55,330 nucleotides of DNA from an uncultured Eubacteriales bacterium (lineage in GTDB: Bacteria; Bacillota; Clostridia; Oscillospirales; Oscillospiraceae). A program made the position numbers and the translations under genes. The notes beneath the pieces were generated by a model. It was not told where the DNA came from, did not search any database, and was given only the letters and a program-made list of their open reading frames with translations. Position 1 is the first letter of the stretch; each line of letters opens with the position of its first letter. Shown piece after piece: positions 42,802 to 51,237 of the stretch. Where the stretch lies: assembly GCA_900319275.1 (NCBI GenBank), contig ONNS01000019.1, positions 1 to 55,330 of the forward strand, in the 5' to 3' direction.

Positions 42802-42830
42802 TTGATTTTCCGTACTTCTTTTGCTATAAT
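42802..42830 (+). promoter_or_regulatory. Sigma-A promoter of rpsT
   Basis: TTGATT, 17 bases, TATAAT; the leader is about 70 bases and ends in an AGGAGGAGG-type ribosome site. Confidence 0.8.
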
Positions 42831-42905
42831 CTCATAACGCGAGTGATTCACCGTTATCCGCGGTGACAGAGCAAGCAATTTTGTAGGAGGAGGTGGCGAT
42901 CGAAC

Positions 42906-43172
42906 ATGGCCAACATTAAATCTTCTGCCAAGAGAGACGAGAAGTCCAAGCAGCTTCGTGCCAAGAACCGCGCGGACAAGACCGAGCTCAAGACCATGAT
43001 GAAAAAGTTTGACGCAGCCGTTGCCGATGGCAACCGCGACGCAGCCGTCAGTGCCTATAAAGTTGCCGTTAAGACAGTTGACCGCGCAGCCGGTAAGGGC
43101 CTGCTGCCGAAGAACAACGCGGCTCACAAAAAGTCCGCGATGACAGTCAAGCTCAACGGTCTTTCCGAGTAA
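42906..43172 (+). CDS. rpsT: 30S ribosomal protein S20
   Basis: A primary 16S rRNA-binding protein of the small subunit. The 88-residue, Lys/Ala-rich, all-helical protein starts MANIKSSAKRDEKSKQLRAK and has the typical KGLLPKNNAAHKKS near the C-terminus. It is a single-gene unit with a consensus promoter and an intrinsic terminator. Confidence 0.97.
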   Translation: MANIKSSAKRDEKSKQLRAKNRADKTELKTMMKKFDAAVADGNRDAAVSAYKVAVKTVDRAAGKGLLPKNNAAHKKSAMTVKLNGLSE

Positions 43173-43183
43173 GGAAACAACCA

Positions 43184-43213
43184 AAAGGACACGGTAAGCC
43201 GTGTCCTTTTTTT
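43184..43213 (+). terminator. Terminator of rpsT
   Basis: Stem AAAGGACACGG/CCGTGTCCTTT with loop TAAG, followed by a T-run. Confidence 0.93.
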
Positions 43214-43215
43214 CA

Positions 43216-43423
43216 TAACTGTTCAGCCCCCCTTTGGGGCTGAACAGTTATAGGGGATACTCGCGCATATCGCAGCGGGCAAAAGCCCGCTTTGGTCGGT
43301 GCGAGGCCTCGCATAGCTCGGCTTAGAGAGTTTTTGCCGAAGCAAAGCTCCGTCAAAAACGATTTGAATTTGTTTTTCGCGTTCCGACGCGAAAAATCAG
43401 AGGGGAGCCCCTCTGAACTCCCT
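43216..43423 (+). repeat. Intergenic multi-hairpin repeat, copy E (type 1)
   Basis: Directly after the rpsT terminator: perfect hairpin TAACTGTTCAGCCCC/GGGGCTGAACAGTTA, then GCGGGCAAAAGCCCGC (A has GCGGCTTTAGGCCGC, D has GCGGGCTTTAGCCCGC), the GTTTTTG/CAAAAAC stem, TTCGCGTTCCGACGCGAA and CAGAGGGG/CCCCTCTG. The CGCG/CGCG arms replace CGCC/GGCG of other copies by a paired change. It points toward the lipid kinase gene. Confidence 0.88.
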
Positions 43424-43461
43424 CAAACGCAGGCGACTGAATAAAAACAAGGTGTGTTCAA

Positions 43462-44355
43462 ATGGAAAAAAAGCTGATGCTCATTATCAACCCGGCTGCG
43501 GGCTATGGCGGATATGAAGAGAATTTCGGCGAGGCGCTGCGGCTGCTTGACGCTGCGGGCTACCGCACGACACTCTATTATACCTCCGGCCCCCAGCAGG
43601 CCACCCAGTTTGCCGCCAGATACGCCGCCGGCTTCGATACCGTGGCCTGCATCGGCGGCGACGGCACGCTCAGCGAGGTGGTCTCCGGCCTGATGACGCT
43701 CAAGGATCCGCCCGACGTCGGGTATTTTCCGATGGGCACGACGAACGACGTGGCGACGACACTGGGCCTGCCGAAAAACGATACGCTCGCCGCGGCGCGC
43801 TGTCTGATCCAGGGCACGCCTCATCCTTTTGACGTCGGCGGCTTTGGGAAGGACAGCTATTTCGCCTATATTGCGGCCTTCGGCGCCTTTACCGAGGTCA
43901 GCTATACGACGCCGCAGGACCAGAAAAAGGCCCTTGGACATCTCGCCTACGTGCTGCAGGCGATGGCCCTGCTGCCGAAGCTCGAGAGTATCCCCACGGT
44001 AGTCGAATATGACGGCGGCTGCTTTGAGGGTAAGGTACTCTACGGCAGCGTGTCCAACTCCAACTCGGTCGCGGGCATGATCAAGTTCACCGAATCCATG
44101 GTACAGCTCGGCGACGGTCTCTCGGAGCTGGTGCTCGTGAAGGACCCCGGCACGGTGGAGGGCGTCGGCGATATTCTCTCCGCCGTCCTGACACAGAGCT
44201 ATGAGCAGAGCGAGAATCTGCTGATCGTCCACACGAAGAAGGCGCGTTTTCACTTTGAGAAACCGGTCGCCTGGACGCGCGACGGCGAGGCCGGCGGCGA
44301 GTATACCGATGTGGAGCTGTGCAACTACAACGCCCCGGTGAGAATTATCTTCTGA
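43462..44355 (+). CDS. Diacylglycerol kinase family lipid kinase (YegS/BmrU-type)
   Basis: Probably phosphorylates a membrane lipid such as diacylglycerol. The 297-residue protein has the start KLMLIINPAAGYGG, the catalytic motif CIGGDGTLSEVVSG and FPMGTTNDVATTLGLP, then the C-terminal beta-rich domain. The ribosome site is AAGG. It follows repeat copy E; no promoter was assigned, so transcription from within or through the repeat is possible. Confidence 0.92.
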   Translation: MEKKLMLIINPAAGYGGYEENFGEALRLLDAAGYRTTLYYTSGPQQATQFAARYAAGFDTVACIGGDGTLSEVVSGLMTLKDPPDVGYFPMGTTNDVATTLGLPKNDTLAAARCLIQGTPHPFDVGGFGKDSYFAYIAAFGAFTEVSYTTPQDQKKALGHLAYVLQAMALLPKLESIPTVVEYDGGCFEGKVLYGSVSNSNSVAGMIKFTESMVQLGDGLSELVLVKDPGTVEGVGDILSAVLTQSYEQSENLLIVHTKKARFHFEKPVAWTRDGEAGGEYTDVELCNYNAPVRIIF

Positions 44356-44431
44356 CGGTATCAGCGTGATTCAGCCATAATCGGACTGATACAGAATGCA
44401 GGCGAACCAAATATCATTTATCATTTTGTTC

Positions 44432-44460
44432 TTGAAAAGTATAGGCAGGATGACTATAAT
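44432..44460 (+). promoter_or_regulatory. Sigma-A promoter of asnS
   Basis: TTGAAA, 17 bases, TATAAT, 71 bases before the start. There is no room for, and no sign of, a T-box leader. Confidence 0.8.
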
Positions 44461-44531
44461 GATGCAGGCTGAGAAAGCAACATGAAATAAAAAATATGAG
44501 TACAGTATGTACAAAGAAAGGACGAGTGCCA

Positions 44532-45926
<1,395 letters not shown>

Positions 45927-45946
45927 TATAAGAAAACTGAGACAAC

Positions 45947-45995
45947 AAATCCCGGTAAAATCGTACCTTTGTGCGGTTTTACCGGGATTATTATT
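45947..45995 (+). terminator. Terminator of asnS
   Basis: Stem AAATCCCGGTAAAA/TTTTACCGGGATT followed by ATTATTATTC. Confidence 0.85.
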
Positions 45996-46094
45996 CAAAC
46001 GGTTTGATTTTACACACGGTCCGCGGAGGCATTCGCGGCAAGGCGGCCTGCCTCCCTACGCGGCGGGGAAAGGCGGCAAAAAAAGACAGCGGAT

Positions 46095-46121
46095 GGGAAC
46101 TTTTATAAAACAGCGGCGTCT
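46095..46121 (+). promoter_or_regulatory. Candidate ECF-sigma-type promoter of the DUF4349 gene
   Basis: GGGAAC, 17 bases, GTCTG, with the spacer starting in a T/A run, resembles ECF sigma promoters (GGAAC...GTC). No good sigma-A promoter is seen in the gap. No ECF sigma gene is in the window, so this is only a candidate. Confidence 0.4.
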
Positions 46122-46167
46122 GTATGGGTGAAAGCAAAAATAACAGCAACACAAGGAGGTTACTCTT

Positions 46168-47172
46168 ATGAAAAAGAAAATCGTCGTCATACTCTCCGTT
46201 GTACTGTCTCTCGTACTGCTGCTCTCGCTCGCCGCCTGCGGCACGCAGAAGAGCGCCGCGGGCACACCCGCTTCCTACCGCGTCAACAGCAGCGAACCGT
46301 CAGAGGCCTTCAACGGCTTTGCCGCCTACGATATGGAGGCGGCGGAATACGACGCAGCGCCCATGGCCGCGGCCAAAACAGCCGCAGGCGGAACGAGCCA
46401 GGCCAGCGGCTCAAGCCGGGACAGCGGCGAAAACACGCCGGAGATCGACCCCGAGAAGATCATCTATTCCGGCGACGCCACGCTCGAGACCGAGCGCTTC
46501 GAGGAAACGGTCGAGGCGGTCCGCAAGCTCATTGCCGAGCGCGGCGGCTTCGTCGAGTCGAGCAGCCTCTCGGGCAGCAACTACTACAGCGCGCGCCTGC
46601 GCACGGCGAGCTTCACGCTGCGCGTGCCGAGCGGGACCTTCGCCGAGATCATGAATACCTTCTCCGATTACGGCAACGTCCCCTACAGCCATACCTACAC
46701 CGAGAATATCTCGGCCCGCTATTACGATACCGCGGCGCGACTGACGGCCTATGAGACCCAGGAGCAGCGCCTGCTTGAGATGATGGAGCAGGCCGAGACC
46801 GTCTCCGACCTCATCACGATCGAGGATCGGCTCACCGAACTGCGCTATGAGATCGAGAGCCTGCAGTCCACGCTCAACCGCTGGGACCGCCAGGTCAGCT
46901 ACAGCAGCATCTCCCTCGAGATCCGCGAGGTGCGCGAGTACACGCCTGAGGTCGAGCAGAGCTTCGGCGAACAGCTTGTCCGTTCGCTCCGCCAGGGCTG
47001 GACAAATACCGTCGAATTCTTCAAGGCGGCCCTGCTCTGGCTGCTCGAGTCTCTGCCGGTGCTCGTGCTGCTGGCTGTCCTCATCCTGATCGCCCGGGTG
47101 CTGATCCGGAAATGGACAAAGAAGCGCCGCGAGAAAAAGGCAAAGAAGGCAGAAAACCCTGCGGAAAAATAA
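46168..47172 (+). CDS. DUF4349 domain lipoprotein
   Basis: An envelope protein of unknown function, 334 residues. The lipobox LAAC gives lipidated Cys24; an Ala/Ser-rich linker follows. The DUF4349 domain (about 90-265) has the typical RFEETVEAVRKLIAERGGFV, the VPSGTFAEIMNTF stretch and a predicted coiled coil (QEQRLLEMMEQAETVSDL...). A C-terminal membrane span (about 290-312) precedes a basic tail KKRREKKAKKAE. With both a lipid anchor and a span it may bridge the outer membrane face. The ribosome site is AAGGAGG. Confidence 0.9.
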   Translation: MKKKIVVILSVVLSLVLLLSLAACGTQKSAAGTPASYRVNSSEPSEAFNGFAAYDMEAAEYDAAPMAAAKTAAGGTSQASGSSRDSGENTPEIDPEKIIYSGDATLETERFEETVEAVRKLIAERGGFVESSSLSGSNYYSARLRTASFTLRVPSGTFAEIMNTFSDYGNVPYSHTYTENISARYYDTAARLTAYETQEQRLLEMMEQAETVSDLITIEDRLTELRYEIESLQSTLNRWDRQVSYSSISLEIREVREYTPEVEQSFGEQLVRSLRQGWTNTVEFFKAALLWLLESLPVLVLLAVLILIARVLIRKWTKKRREKKAKKAENPAEK

Positions 47173-47200
47173 CCCCTGATCGCACCGCGGTTATCCCAGT

Positions 47201-47348
47201 GTAGGGGCCGACGCCCCCGGCGGCCCGGCAGAGGAACATAAAATTTGCACAAATCCCCAACGAATACGTACGAATATGCGCGTTCGCCGGGGATTTGTGT
47301 ACAATATCAGATTGTTCCGCACGGGCCGCCGGGGGCGTCGGCCCCTAC
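47201..47348. repeat. Palindromic element with GTAGGGGCCG ends, copy 3
   Basis: Ends GTAGGGGCCGACGCCCCC and GGGGGCGTCGGCCCCTAC. The inner arms ACAAATCCCCAACGAA and TTCGCCGGGGATTTGT pair; relative to copy 1 (AAATCCATGGCAAA) the arms changed together. It lies between the convergent DUF4349 and tdk genes. Confidence 0.88.
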
Positions 47349-47358
47349 GGATGCGCGA

Positions 47359-47946
47359 TTAATATCCCGCTGCCTCCTGTTCCCGGATCTTTTTCTTCCA
47401 GCAGCGGTGGCACATGGCCACATAGCTGTCGTTGCCGCCGAGCAGGATCTGGCTGCCCTCGGTGACGATGTGCCCCTGCGCGTCGATGCGGGCGTTGACC
47501 GTGGCCTTGCTGCCGCACGCGCAGATCGTCTTGATCTCGGTCAGCGAGTCGGCCAGCTCCATCAGCCGCTGCGAGCCGGGGAAAAAGTGCGTCAGAAAGT
47601 CGGTGCGCAGGCCGAAGCACAGCACCGGAATATCCTCGTCATCCACAATCTCGCGCAGTTGGTCGATCTGCGCCGGGGAGAAAAACTGCGCCTCGTCGGC
47701 GATGATGACGTCGCGCCGTCCGATCGCGCGGTAGGCCTCGCGGATATCCTCGGCGGGCGTAATGATCTGCGCGCGGCACTCCAGGCCGATGCGGCTGCGG
47801 ATGATGTCGGCGCCGTCGCGCGTGTCGGTGCTGGGCTTGATGAGCCACACCGACATGCCGAGTTCTTCATAGTTGAATTTGGTGATCAGCGCCTGGGCCG
47901 ACTTCGACGAGCCCATGGCACCGTATTTGAAATAGAGCTTTGACAT
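47359..47946 (-). CDS. tdk: Thymidine kinase (type II)
   Basis: Phosphorylates thymidine in the salvage pathway. The 195-residue protein has a P-loop in KYGAMGSSKSAQAL, the DEAQFF motif (IIADEAQFFSPAQ) and zinc-site cysteines (CACGSKA and CHRCW). The lasso region near VAMCHRCW fits the type II family. Ribosome site GGAG. It lies 11 bases after udk, so the two form an operon. Confidence 0.96.
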   Translation of the reverse strand: MSKLYFKYGAMGSSKSAQALITKFNYEELGMSVWLIKPSTDTRDGADIIRSRIGLECRAQIITPAEDIREAYRAIGRRDVIIADEAQFFSPAQIDQLREIVDDEDIPVLCFGLRTDFLTHFFPGSQRLMELADSLTEIKTICACGSKATVNARIDAQGHIVTEGSQILLGGNDSYVAMCHRCWKKKIREQEAAGY

Positions 47947-47957
47947 ACGTACTCCTT

Positions 47958-48575
47958 TTAGCCCTTCAAGTGTGCGCGGACGCGCTCGACCACCATATCG
48001 AGCGCCACCTGGTTGTGGCCGCCCTGCGGGACGATCAGGTCGGCGTTGCGCTTGCTGGGCTCGACAAACTGCTCGTGCATCGGCTTGACCGTGGTGAGAT
48101 ACTGGTCGATGACGCTCTCAAGACTGCGGCCGCGGTCGCGCACGTCGCGCACGATGCGGCGCAGGATGCGCACGTCGGCGTCAGTCTCGACAAAAATCTT
48201 CACGTCCATCAGCTCGCAGAGTTCGCGGCTGGCGAAGATCAATATCCCCTCGACCACGACGACACGCGTGGGCTTGATCGTGACGGTCTTGTCGGTGCGG
48301 TCGTGGATCGAGTAGTCATAGACCGGGCACTGGATGCTCTCGCCGCGGCGCAGCTGCTTGAGATGCTCCACCAGAAGCTCGGTGTCGAAGGCGTTGGGAT
48401 GGTCGTAGTTGAGCTTCGCACGCTGCTCATAGGGCATGTCGTGGTGGGCCTTGTAATAGTTGTCGTGATGGACGACCGAGACCTCGGTCCCGAAACGCTG
48501 GATCAGGCGCTTGGTGAAGGTGGTCTTGCCGCTGCCGGTGCCGCCGGCAATGCCGATAACCATGATGTCGCTCAT
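47958..48575 (-). CDS. udk: Uridine kinase
   Basis: Phosphorylates uridine and cytidine with ATP or GTP. The 205-residue protein has P-loop GIAGGTGSGKTTFTKR, HHDNYYKAH, the DHPNAFDTELL substrate region and VVVEGILIF. Ribosome site AGGGGGA. The promoter is at 48608-48636, back to back with that of deoD. Confidence 0.95.
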   Translation of the reverse strand: MSDIMVIGIAGGTGSGKTTFTKRLIQRFGTEVSVVHHDNYYKAHHDMPYEQRAKLNYDHPNAFDTELLVEHLKQLRRGESIQCPVYDYSIHDRTDKTVTIKPTRVVVVEGILIFASRELCELMDVKIFVETDADVRILRRIVRDVRDRGRSLESVIDQYLTTVKPMHEQFVEPSKRNADLIVPQGGHNQVALDMVVERVRAHLKG

Positions 48576-48607
48576 AGCTGCATCCCCCTGTATCTATATT
48601 CAGACGT

Positions 48608-48636
48608 ATTATAGCATGCCTCGCACCGGGTTTCAA
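48608..48636 (-). promoter_or_regulatory. Sigma-A promoter of udk-tdk
   Basis: Minus strand: TTGAAA, 17 bases, TATAAT. Its -35 is one base from the -35 of the divergent deoD promoter. Confidence 0.85.
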
Positions 48637-48637
48637 T

Positions 48638-48666
48638 TTGACAATTCATCTTTTTATCTATATAAT
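48638..48666 (+). promoter_or_regulatory. Consensus sigma-A promoter of deoD
   Basis: Perfect TTGACA, 17 bases, perfect TATAAT, 43 bases before the deoD start, with an AGGAGGA ribosome site. Confidence 0.92.
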
Positions 48667-48709
48667 AAAAACACATATACACAATTACGTTTTACAGGAG
48701 GAATGAAGC

Positions 48710-49441
48710 ATGCCTACCCCCCATAATACCGCCGCCGTCGAACAGATCGCAAAGACCGTATTGATGCCCGGCGACCCGCTGCGCTCCAAGTTCATTGCCG
48801 ATACCTTCCTGACCGACCCCGTGCTCGTCAACAATGTGCGCGGCGTGCAGGGCTACACCGGCACCTGGAAGGGCGTCCCCGTGACGGTGATGGCCTCCGG
48901 CATGGGCATGCCGGCCATCGGCATCTACAGCTGGGAGCTGTTCCACTTCTACAAGGTCGAGAATATCATCCGTATCGGCTCGGCCGGCGGATTGCAGGAC
49001 GATATCCAGCTGCGCGAGATCGTAGCCGGGCAGGGCGCCTGCACCAACTCCAACTATATCCGCCAGTTCGGCCTGGGCGACAGCAACACCTTTGCCCCGA
49101 TCGCCGATTACACCCTGCTCAGCGAAGCCGTGGCCGCGGCGAAGGAGCTCGGCGTGAATATGCGCGTCGGCAATATCCTCTCCGAGGACAACTTCTATGC
49201 CGCCGAGGGCTGCAGCAAGGTGGACGCCTGGAAGCGCATGGGCGTGCTCGCGGTCGAGATGGAGGCCGCCGCGCTCTATGCCAACGCCGCCTACGCCCAC
49301 AAGCGCGCGCTGTGCATCTGCACGATCTCCGACCACCTCTACCGCCCGGAGGACAATCTTAGCCCCGAGGATCGGCAGAACTCCTTCACGCAGATGATGG
49401 AGATCGCGCTGGACACCGCCGTGCGGATGGAAAGCAAGTAA
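48710..49441 (+). CDS. deoD: Purine-nucleoside phosphorylase (DeoD type)
   Basis: Phosphorolysis of purine (deoxy)ribonucleosides to base and sugar-1-phosphate. The 243-residue protein has VLMPGDPLRSKF, ASGMGMPAIGIYSWEL, RIGSAGG, VEMEAAALYA and CTISDHLY, all of the hexameric DeoD family. It is divergent from the pyrimidine-nucleoside kinases udk-tdk and followed by a BMP-type binding protein, so the area is a nucleoside-use neighbourhood. Confidence 0.96.
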   Translation: MPTPHNTAAVEQIAKTVLMPGDPLRSKFIADTFLTDPVLVNNVRGVQGYTGTWKGVPVTVMASGMGMPAIGIYSWELFHFYKVENIIRIGSAGGLQDDIQLREIVAGQGACTNSNYIRQFGLGDSNTFAPIADYTLLSEAVAAAKELGVNMRVGNILSEDNFYAAEGCSKVDAWKRMGVLAVEMEAAALYANAAYAHKRALCICTISDHLYRPEDNLSPEDRQNSFTQMMEIALDTAVRMESK

Positions 49442-49484
49442 GCCCGAGCTGTGCAAGTTCCGCCTTGTTTCTGCAAGGTTTGAC

Positions 49485-49513
49485 TTGAAGATTAAGACTG
49501 TTCATGGTATACT
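49485..49513 (+). promoter_or_regulatory. Sigma-A promoter of the BMP-type gene
   Basis: TTGAAG, 17 bases, TATACT, about 49 bases before the start. A GGGAC/GTCCC hairpin lies in the leader just before AGGAGG. Confidence 0.65.
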
Positions 49514-49561
49514 GCATGTGAAAAAGGGACAAAGTCCCCAAATTTATTAGGAGGTATTGCA

Positions 49562-50566
49562 ATGAAAAAGATTCTCGCTCTTGCTCTTGCGCTGTGCATG
49601 ATCTTCGCGATGGCCGTCACCGCTTCCGCGGACGACGCCAAGGTTAAGATTGGCATGGTCACCGACGTCGGCGGTGTCAACGACAACTCGTTCAACCAAG
49701 GCGCCTGGGAAGGCCTGCAGGCTCTGCAGGAAGAAGACCCCAGCTTTGAGGTCAAATACCTCGAGTCCAAGACCGATGCTGACTATCAGACCAACATCAA
49801 CACCTTCATCGACGAAGACTACGACCTGATCATCACCGTCGGCTTCATGCTGGCCGATGCCACCCGCGAAGCTGCCGAGGACAACCCCGACAAGCTCTTC
49901 GCCATCGTTGATGACAACTCCATCGACCTGCCCAACGTCGCCTGCCTGATGTTCGCGCAGGAGCAGTGCTCCTACCTCGTCGGCCTGGTTGCCGGCAGCA
50001 TGACTCAGAGCAAGACCGTCGGTTATGTGCAGGGCATGGTTACCGGCCCGATGAACCTCTTCGGTCTCGGCTTTGTCAGCGGCGTGCTTGACGCTTGCCC
50101 CGACGCCACCATTCTCCAGTACAATGCCAACAACTTCGGCGACATCGCCGGCGGCAACACCGCTGCGAAGGACATGATCACCAAGGGCGCTGACGTTATC
50201 TACCACGCGGCTGGCGGCACCGGCATCGGTGTCCTCAACGCCTGCGACGAAGCCGGCATCTGGGGCATCGGCGTTGACGGTGACCAGGCTGCTTCTCTGG
50301 GCCTTGACAGCGTGCTCTGCTCCGCTCGCAAGAGCGTTGACGTGGCTGCTCAGGATATGTCCAAGGCTGTTAAGGAAGGCACGTTCACGGCTGGCGTTCA
50401 CACCTATGATCTGACCACCGGCGGCGTCGGCATCTACACCACCGGCGACCACATCCCCGCTGAGGTTCTCGAAAAGGTCGAGGCTGCTACCGCTGCGATC
50501 ATCGCCGGCGAGAAAGTCGTTCCCACCTCTGCTGAGGATGTCCCCGCCTTCACGCTGGACGACTGA
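49562..50566 (+). CDS. BMP family substrate-binding protein (probable nucleoside-binding)
   Basis: An extracytoplasmic binding protein of the BMP/PnrA/Med family, which generally binds purine nucleosides for an ABC importer. A signal peptide (about 23 residues, VTASA before DDAK) is seen, with no lipobox, although many relatives are lipoproteins. The fold starts VKIGMVTDVGGVNDNSFNQ and has YLVGLVAGSMTQSKTVGYV and GADVIYHAAGGTGIGVLNA, typical of the family. No ATPase or permease gene follows, so the importer parts must be encoded elsewhere. Codon use is noticeably GCT/GTT-richer than in neighbours, which suggests high expression. Confidence 0.9.
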   Translation: MKKILALALALCMIFAMAVTASADDAKVKIGMVTDVGGVNDNSFNQGAWEGLQALQEEDPSFEVKYLESKTDADYQTNINTFIDEDYDLIITVGFMLADATREAAEDNPDKLFAIVDDNSIDLPNVACLMFAQEQCSYLVGLVAGSMTQSKTVGYVQGMVTGPMNLFGLGFVSGVLDACPDATILQYNANNFGDIAGGNTAAKDMITKGADVIYHAAGGTGIGVLNACDEAGIWGIGVDGDQAASLGLDSVLCSARKSVDVAAQDMSKAVKEGTFTAGVHTYDLTTGGVGIYTTGDHIPAEVLEKVEAATAAIIAGEKVVPTSAEDVPAFTLDD

Positions 50567-50592
50567 TTCGATCCAAACCAATAGTTAACCGC

Positions 50593-50813
50593 AAGGGCTG
50601 CCCATCCGGGCAGCCCTCAAGCTGTCGACAAAGTGTCGACAGCTTGAGAGCAAAATGGGAACTTTCCGAAAAAGTTCCCATTTTGCATAGATTGAACGTG
50701 AAGAGGGGATTACCGTCCCCTCTTCACAATCTCCCCATGCGTGTCGAACCTTGCCACAAGGGTTTTCTACAGTCTGAGGGCTGCCCATCCGGGCAGCCCT
50801 CTTTTTTTCTGTT
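50593..50813 (+). terminator. Array of five hairpins ending in a terminator
   Basis: In order: GGGCTGCCCATCCGGGCAGCCC; CAAGCTGTCGACA...TGTCGACAGCTTG; AAAATGGGAACTT...AAGTTCCCATTTT; GAAGAGGGGA...TCCCCTCTTC; then a second copy of GGGCTGCCCATCCGGGCAGCCC followed by TCTTTTTTT. The first four lack T-runs. The final one is a good intrinsic terminator. Confidence 0.85.
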
Positions 50814-51167
50814 TTGTTGCAAATTCAATCTAAACATATTCCCGGGTTTTGAGGTACTTCCAGCGCATTCATTACAAATTGACGTTAAACAAGAAGTGAT
50901 TCGGGACTGATTTACCTTTTTTCTCTTTTAATTCATATTTCAACAAGAATAGATATTTACGAGATTCTTCGCTTATCTGGTTCAAATGCTTTTTAAACAA
51001 GTTAGGAGATAACATATACCTTCGCATAAACATATTATTACAAAAGCATTTGTGCCCTATCTATTCTTTCCGGTTGGCTGCCAAGATCATGATCGACATG
51101 CTTACAGACGGGCAGATGAAAGAAATCTAAAACAGGTAAAGGAATATCGTCACCGTGCCCCTATCAA
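50814..51167. other. AT-rich gap without recognised genes
   Basis: Base composition shifts to AT here. Several short frames are open, but none has a ribosome site or a recognised product. A stretch ending MIDMLTDGQMKEI at about 51091-51131 (+) may be the tail of a lost gene. Confidence 0.4.
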
Positions 51168-51171
51168 GCAG

Positions 51172-51216
51172 GCGCCCGGGAACCGTTGATAATCAGCGGT
51201 TTCCCGGGCGCTTTAT
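51172..51216. terminator. Hairpin terminator at the 3' end of the AlbA_2 gene
   Basis: Stem GCGCCCGGGAACCG/CGGTTTCCCGGGCGC (one bulge) lies 27 bases from the stop of the minus-strand gene. On the plus strand it is followed by TTTATT. Confidence 0.7.
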
Positions 51217-51237
51217 TGCGTAGAAGCGAAGTTCCTA

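Noticed and set aside
199..43423. Repeats considered as CRISPR or as plain terminators
   Set aside because: Copies are kilobases apart with no regular spacers and no cas genes; and each extends across almost the whole intergenic gap with several conserved hairpins, more than a terminator needs.
44356..44531. T-box leader upstream of asnS
   Set aside because: A consensus promoter lies 71 bases before the start, leaving no room; no T-box core or specifier stem is visible.
50593..50813. Hairpin array considered as a CRISPR-like or attachment array
   Set aside because: The middle hairpins are unrelated to each other; only the outer two match.
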